DNA of 64,000 nt, taken from Castanea sativa (Eukaryota > Streptophyta > Magnoliopsida > Fagales > Fagaceae). Numbering within the stretch: position 1 is the first letter of the stretch; each line of letters starts with the position of its first letter. The stretch spans positions 30,247,158-30,311,157 of the forward strand of contig NC_134024.1 in NCBI RefSeq assembly GCF_040712315.1. Reading direction: 5' to 3'. This document shows positions 57,262 to 64,000 of this stretch, piece by piece. A program made the translations under genes and the position numbers. Under the pieces are notes generated by a model. That model saw only the letters and a program-made list of their open reading frames with translations. It was not told the origin of the DNA and did not search any database.

Positions 57262-57416
57262 TAAGGTTGCTTTTGGGATTAAAATTTAAAATCAACTTAT
57301 TTTACTATTAACTTATTTTTACTACTATTTCAACTAACTTTTATATTTATCTACAGTACTTTCAACAAAAAAATTTCAGCTTCAACTAAATATATTGTTC
57401 CCAAACAAACCCTTAC
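57262..57416. mobile_element. MITE-like element
   Basis: AAGGTTGCTTTTGGGA at the left and the complement of TCCCAAACAAACCCTT at the right form imperfect inverted ends. The AT-rich core holds ACAGTACTTTCAAC, a word seen also near 4760. The target duplication is unclear. Confidence 0.55.
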
Positions 57417-57785
57417 TTGATCAAGCAAGGTACACAACAATGTACCTTCTAACAACTAACATTATACATCAGGGACTAACTTTATACATCAGGGAAGAAT
57501 TCCCTGTTGCTAATTTTGAATAAACATAAACAAGTCAATTTTGCTTTCACAAAATGAACATTTATTTCTAATATATAAAAAATTATAAACATAACCAAAG
57601 GATTTGCTTGAAATTTCCCATTTCATAGACACCTGTTCATGTGACAATGGAATTCAAAAAAAAAAAAAACTCTTTGCTGCTGATTAAACAGCATCTAACC
57701 AGGCAGCTCTCAAATGAAAAGACACCTAAATCCTCCATCTCTACAACTGATGAATAAATTATACACCTTGTTTTGTATATGGCCA

Positions 57786-60700
57786 CTAAATTTCTAGTCG
57801 TATTCCACTCTTAGTACGCGAGAAAAATTTCGCAAACCCATTTCGGTTTTTCTCAGAACTGACATTATTTGACAATGTAGCTGATGAAGTTGATGAAGAC
57901 GGAAAAGGCAGTGAATTCTCTTCATTTGTGTTTATTACAGGACCAGAACTTTCACCAGCAATTCTCGAAGAGTCTGAATTTCTTTTAGGTGAAAACGTTT
58001 GGTTACAATGCAACTTCCACAGTTCTCCTTCAGGTTTAGGAATCAGAGATGCACCGGCAGAAAACTCTGGTGGGTTGGCAGGGTCAATCAGGAAGTCTTC
58101 CAGTGTTGCTAGAGATTTCAATTGATTTCCAAGAGATGCTATTGTTTTCTGGCACTCTGCAAGTTTTCCAGCAGCTACAGCTAGATCCTCCTGATATATA
58201 GACAAAGTCTTATGATCATTAGTATTCCTCTACAATACCCAGCAAACAAATGATAGAAAATGGTTGAACCATGCAATGTAGATAACAAAAACGATGCTTG
58301 ACCTGCTTTATCTTTGATTCACCATTTGAGCTAGCAGATTTCTGGAGTTCAATATCTTGGTTCTTTCTTGATAGCTCTTCCTCTAATTCCCGACATTTGG
58401 CTGCAATTTCTGCTGACAAAGCCCTCTCGTTCTGAACCTTTACTTCTAAAGAGTCAACTTTTACAGACATGATCCTTGCTTCTGCTTCCATGCTAATGAG
58501 TCTAGATTCAAGAACTTGCTTCGATTCTTTTGCAGTATTTAGCTCTCTTTGCAGCTCTTCCAACTTCACTTCTGCCTCCTGATACAGACAAAGTCTTATC
58601 TTACGATTGTGATATGTAGGGTATACTAATTCTTCTACAATACCCAGCAAACAATTGATAGAAAATTATTGAACTATTCTATGTAGTTAACAAAGGTGAT
58701 GCCTGACCTGCTTTATCTTCAATTCACAATTTGAGCTGGCAGTTTTCTGAAGTTCAACTTCTTGCTTCTTTCTTGATAGTTCTTCCTCTAATTCCCGACA
58801 CTTGGCTGCAATTTCTTCTGACAAAGCCCTCCCTTTCTGAACCTCTACTTCTAAAGAGCCAACTTTTACAGACATGGCCCTTGCTTCTGCTTCCATGCTA
58901 ATGAGTCTAGATTCAAGAACTTGCTTTGATTCTTTTGCAGTATTTAACTCTCTCTGCAACTCTTCCAACTTCACTTCTGCCTCCTGATATAGACAAAGTC
59001 TTATCTTACAATTGTGATATGTAGGGAATACTACTATTTCTACAATACCCAGTAAACAATTGATAGAAATGGTTGAACTATTCTACGTAGTTAACAAAAG
59101 TAAGTGATGCCTGACCTGCTTTATCTTCAATTCACCATTTGAGCTTGCAGTTTTCTGTTCAACTTCTTGGTTCTTTCTTGATAGCTCTTCCTCTAATTCC
59201 TGACACTTGGCTTCAATTTCTGCTGACAAAGCCCTCTCATTCTGAAACTTTACTTCTAAAGAGTCAACTTTTACAGACATGGTTCTTGCTTCTGCTTCCA
59301 TGCAAATGAGTCCAGATTCAAGAACTTGTTTCAATTCTTTTGCAGTATTTAGCTCCATTTGCAACTCCTCCAACTTCACTTCTGCCTCCTGATATAGACA
59401 ATGTCTTATGATTATTATATGTAGGGAATTCTAATACTGATTCCTCTACAATACCCAGCAAACAAATGATAGAAAATAATTGAACTACGCATTGAAGATA
59501 ACAAAAGATAGTGATGCCTGACCTGCTTTATCTTCAATTCACCATTCAAGCTTGCGGTTTTCTGAAGTTCAATTTCCTGCTTCTTTCTTGACAGCTCTTC
59601 CTCTAATTCCTGACACTGGGCTGCAATTTCTGCTGACAAAGCCCTTTCTTTCTGAACCTTTACTTCTAAAGATTCAACTTTTACAGACATGGTCCTTGCT
59701 TCTGCTTCCATGCTAATGAGTCTAGATTCAAGAACTTGCTTTGATTCTTTTGCATTATATAGCTCTCTTTGCAACTCCTCCAACTTCACTTCTGCCTCCA
59801 TCAGCTGAACCTGGGATGCCTCTATATAGTCCTGAGTTGTGATTAAAGCATTCTCCAATTCAATTTTCCTTGCTTCCATCTTCTCTAACTTCTCTTCTAA
59901 TTCAGCATTCCGTTGAGTCATGGCTTCAAGCTCGATTCTGAGGGAGCTTTCTCCATTAATTGACTCACTGGAAACCTCTGATAAAAGGTAATGGCTTCCA
60001 TTCTTGGTTTCAGGCAGAGCAGCAAGTCGCTCCATCTCAAGAAAATCATCCATGAGATCAATCGGAGCAGAAGAGGATGGGAGATTTCTTTTAAATGCCT
60101 TTTCATTTTTGAATTGATCAAGCTCAGCAATTAGAGCAGACGCCCATGAATCAGAGCAACTAGGCTCACACTTTTTTGGCTCTGAGCTGCCACCCATCTT
60201 GCGAGTATCAATCTCTCCCAAGCTAAGCCTCTCCCCACTATCTGATTGACTATCTGTGAGAGATTCAACATAAATTGAGGAGGCAGTGGTGGATTTGTGA
60301 TCATTAACCAAGGATGATTTACAAACCATGGATTTTAACCTCCGGCATTCAGCCTCAAGCTTGGCCACCTTCTTTATGCTTTCTAAATGTTGCTTGCTGG
60401 CTGTCTCAGCTGCCTGTGTACTCAAGTCCCTCTCAATTGCCCTGATTTCCAACTCTTCAGATTGAGAATGGAGCTCAATTTTGAGAGCTGAGTTCTCTTT
60501 CTCCAAGAATTCAAGTTTACAGCAAATATCAGGATCAACATGAGTAGGAGATTCAGGCTGAGGGGCTTCTGCTTTGCTCTGGAACACCAGAAGCTGGTTC
60601 TCAAGTTTGAGTTTGGTGGTTTCCCACTCACGGGTTTTCTTCACTACAGCTTCCTGGATCTTTTGCTCCTGCTCCTCTCTTGCTTGTCTTAGCTGCCGAA

Positions 60701-63473
60701 CAAGTTCTTTGAGGGCACCATCAAGATGGCTTACCCGATCTTCAAGTACTGAGTTTTCCTGAACTGCAGAATCAAGTTGCTGCTTCAGAGCAACCACTTC
60801 ATTTTCAGCCTTCTCCCAACCTAGAATAATATTAAAATGAAAGAAATTTATTAAAGCAGCAAAGAATACAGCAGTCATTATCATGTTTGGTTGAGATTTA
60901 CAAAGTTATAATACAAAAATTCCAATTCATGCAAGCTCCTAGATTTGAAACATTATGTGCATATATTCATTGCAACTAACATGCTGCAACCAGACACGGT
61001 ATTGTGATCAGTTGTCATGAGAATAAGAAATAGCAGAGATGTCCCAAGTGTTATGTACTTATGTCATACCCGCAACAGCTTCTTCTGCAACTTTTGCATG
61101 CTGCTTCACCAAGTCTTCTTTGGCACTAATATTTACAAGTGCAGCTGATAACTTATCCATCAGGCTCTTCACACTATCATTAACATCTTCAGCACCTGCT
61201 ACAGCTTTTGATGTGACTTCAGGTGATTGAGTGTTATGATTAGGAGATGACTTGAATGCCTCCTGGTTCAACAATGTGATATTGGATAAAGCAACATTCA
61301 ACATGCATAAAAACAAAATTTTCATTTCATGAAATAACCAAAATGATCCCCTAACGGAACAGCTCACAGATACATCCACAATTTGATTCTATGTTATAGG
61401 ACAGGGAAGAACACATAAGTTTTCTTTGGTTACTAGAAACAGTTAAGAAACGATATGCAAACATGAAATTTTATAACAGATTGGGTTGGAGTGGCTGATC
61501 TATGAGCATGCATGTGTATTTATTTTCAATCCATTTACTAGTTACAGTTGCCTGTGCTGTAGTAAGGCCATGGATTTGATTCTTTTTCATCAAACAATAA
61601 CTAAAAATGAAGGAAAAACAAAAAAAACTTCAAAATTAAGATTTTCAAACCAGGCTTTTTGCCAAGCATGACTTCTTGTGATGTGCCATGTGAATGAGGA
61701 TCCTGTCTAAAACAATGTTTATTAAAGAAGACACTGCTGGGGATGCAATTAGGATTAATATCAGCGTTTCCATTGAGCAAATGAACCCAGAGGAGTATTC
61801 CTAGAAACACTTTAATGCATCCTAGGAACTGCAAATATAATTCTGAACGTACAATTTATTTGGTTACACTGAATATCTTTTTGGGCATTCCTATTATAAA
61901 CTTTATTTTTCCTTTTCTGAACCCTGATAAGATTTGTACGACATCATTAAATGTCCATGTTTTCATCAACATAGAAAAATACAAGTATGTAAGAAATTTC
62001 AGAACCCATAGTATTAAAACTGCATCATCACATCCCAACTAAAAGTGCCTCAAACTCCTGTCAATCAAAGCTTAGTTGTTCAAAATCACCTGCCTGAAGT
62101 AACAGTTATGTTTGTGAATTACCTTTTCACAATCCTTTTTTTTTATTTTTATCAGAGATTACCCTTTCACAATTCCTAACATGTGTCATAACATGAAGAG
62201 TAGAAGTCCTGATATTGAAGGACTGACAAGCAGACTATTATCTAGAGACTGGAGATCTAAATAGCCAACCTTCCTTATGGCTCTCCAAAGAAAAGAAGTC
62301 TGAGCTGAACATTTGTCAATGAGCCAAGTTGTGTACACTTTTCATAATTCCAGCCAGTTGTTTGCCATAATCATACTGGTTGCACTTAGCAAATTTTGTT
62401 TTACGTATGCAACTCAACTACTGACAAAGTATGTTTTATGGAAGTCGTATTCTCTTGCCTCAGACATGACATTTCAACCATTACAATGAAAGAAGCAGAA
62501 CATAGAGTTTTGAGGGGGAAAAAAACAGGTAATGATACCTACAAGATAACAAGGCACAACACAAGGGACACTCTTCAACAGGAAATGTCACTAAATGTTG
62601 CACATTTACAGGCTTATCAAAGCCAAACAGAAAAAGTTTTAAGTGCAAAGCTATATATGGTGGAAAGACATCTCCTATCAACTTGGTTTAATCTGGTTTC
62701 TTATATACAGGACACACTCATTCATTCAAGATACTTAATTCATGATGTCCTTATTTTCTAGGAAATTAATTACACTACAATGAAAGGGTGGGGGCACTTA
62801 GAAGTTATAAGAGATGATGGCCAAACAATCAACGCATATGACTGCAAGGTATTCATACTTCAATTTATCAGATCAGAAGACACTCAATTACAGAAATTGG
62901 GAGATATACAGTCAGAACTCAGAATGCCAACAAATAACCACGATGAATTTCAATCACAATTTATCTGTCTAGCAGGTTCATATGTTAAAAGGTTGATGCC
63001 CAATTTTTTCATAATGGCAAGAATCAAACTACAATTTCAAACTTATGAATTATCAATGAGAATGTTGCTCTTTAGGTATCTTATCTCTATTTGAATATTT
63101 ATCTAGTTATCTTAGGAGATTGTTGCTCTTTAAATAAACGTTTATGGAATTAAGCCAGGTGTTGAAGAATTTGCTATTGTACTGTGGCTTGTCTTCCACT
63201 AAAAGGAAGTCTTTTATCAACTTCCATTTCTGTTCCTATCAGAATGCAGAGAAACATGGGCTCTTGTGGTCATTATCAGTTGGTTTAGTGCGTTAAAGTC
63301 TACATGGTAACATCCAAGCTACCTACTAGTCAAATTTCACACGGGTTGTAGTTGCATACCTGATCATCTGAGTATCTCTCTGAATGCGAAGATATCGAAC
63401 CTGAACTCTCAGTTTCACCAGGGCTTTTGTCAGAAGAAGACTTCCTCTTCCACAACCATTTCCTTTTTTCCAT
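57786..63473 (-). CDS. filament-like plant protein (FPP), seven exons, repeated coiled-coil module
   Basis: Exons (minus): 63473-63360, 61262-61070, 60820-59523, 59388-59116, 58983-58708, 58578-58303 and 58190-57786. All junctions are GT..AG and the phases fit, giving 944 residues with no stop. The start [20 protein letters not shown] and [16 protein letters not shown] is the FPP signature. It is followed by long coiled coil ([20 protein letters not shown]) and the FPP mid-region ([16 protein letters not shown]). The C-terminus is [18 protein letters not shown]. FPPs are plant coiled-coil proteins linked to the cytoskeleton/nuclear envelope (MAF1-interacting). Usual members have about 600-780 residues; three extra ~92-residue modules (exons 4-6) account for the excess. 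The first module is residues 444-535 at the end of exon 3. Confidence 0.93.
58303..59798 (-). repeat. tandem exon array: four copies of a ~92-codon module in the FPP gene
   Basis: Modules 59798-59523, 59388-59116, 58983-58708 and 58578-58303 each start [10 protein letters not shown] and end ELKIKQ or ESKIKQ. The repeat period is 405-410 bp, and the intervening introns (with AGACAAAGTCTTAT and ACAATACCCAGYAAACAA) are duplicated too. Exons 4-6 are 273, 276 and 276 bp, all multiples of three with phase 0 at both ends, so any can be skipped or added without a frameshift. Confidence 0.96.
61263..63359 (-). other. FPP gene intron 1
   Basis: Runs from donor GTATGCAAC (63359) to acceptor GAACCAG (61263). 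Nothing else recognised. Confidence 0.8.
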
Positions 63474-64000
63474 TGTGAGCTCCAATTGTCCAACGCCGAC
63501 TAACACATCACAGAGAGCTCACTGCCACACACATTTACAACATTTTTCAACAGGTCACCGAAAGCCCATCATAAAATCCTCCTCCAATTACAGAGAAAAA
63601 AACAGACAAATAAATATCCAATGGCATGTTAGCAATAGTGCTCATTATTGTTAAATAACAGAATTCCCACTAGAACAGTCAAGCCTTTGAAAAGCAGGTG
63701 CACATATTCTCTTCAACAAACTCAACTATACAAAAAGATGACTTGGCTTATAATTCTCCCAGCTTTGCTTCAAATCCACCCAAGTTACCATCCAACCCCA
63801 ACAACAAAAATATGGGACATCCAAAGAACTAAAATGGATTACTTAGTTTAAAAAACCCAAATGCTAATTTAAGACTCTAGTCTCTAGGACATAAAACACA
63901 CATTCAGAAAATAAAGAAATTCCCAGCTTTTACTCGTATTCAAACACCTTGAATGGTTTCTGAAACACCCCCTAAGCAGTGAAATACTTGAATCACAAAA
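63474..64000 (-). promoter_or_regulatory. upstream region of the FPP gene
   Basis: 5' UTR and proximal promoter are expected here. The CGCCGACTAACACATCACAG strip near 63493 is probably 5' UTR. A clear TATA box is not evident; a further noncoding exon upstream is possible. Confidence 0.45.

Overview
The window is nuclear DNA from a woody eudicot. The evidence is spliced genes with GT..AG introns, plant snRNA promoter elements, an intron-bearing elongator tRNA-Met, nuclear copies of plastid DNA, and dense nests of plant transposons. The repeat families look like those of Fagales (oak or chestnut type), but that is an impression from memory and not a demonstrated identity.

Layout. 1-2989: 3' part of a Ty3-type LTR retrotransposon with a decayed antisense ORF. 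3041-10405: two tandem COMT-type O-methyltransferase pseudogenes, with a 1.9-kb hAT element in an intron of the fuller copy. 10450-16330: a foldback repeat broken by two hAT-like elements and a Mutator MITE. The larger hAT element holds a mosaic of plastid psbB, rpl23 and rrn16 pieces, and a solo LTR splits the rrn16 piece. 16406-17529: a Harbinger-like element. 17969-18128: a tRNA-derived SINE. 18580-25581: a complete LTR retrotransposon (5-bp target duplication) that carries a gag remnant and a 'putative plant transposon protein' ORF but no recognisable protease, integrase or reverse transcriptase. 25630-32042: a Harbinger-like element split by a 5.6-kb Mutator-like element (MULE) holding a ~90-bp satellite, a FAR1-related fragment and a fragment typical of ULP1-type MULE proteins. 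32198-39410: a second, 7.2-kb MULE with a decayed MuDR transposase, arrays of ~25-bp near-palindromes in its ends, and captured exon pieces (GH1 beta-glucosidase, WAV2/BEM46-type hydrolase, one unidentified first exon).

The intact genes are in the second half: a three-exon TLC-domain membrane protein (39585-45145), a U2 snRNA gene with a Pol II-type promoter (46499-46771), tRNA-Gln(TTG), tRNA-Met(CAT), and a filament-like plant protein (FPP) gene (57786-63473, minus strand). In the FPP gene one ~92-residue coiled-coil exon module is present four times in tandem, all in frame. A 6.2-kb LINE with many stops and a lost catalytic aspartate lies at 48318-54556.

The genes do not form a pathway; each stands alone. 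The main story is mobile-element layering: perfect or near-perfect target-site duplications of the expected size (3, 5, 8 or 9 bp, and longer for the SINE and LINE) support most element boundaries and give a relative order of insertion. The best candidates for new biology are the FPP exon array, the gene-capturing MULE ending 174 bp upstream of the TLC start codon, and the mosaic plastid insert.
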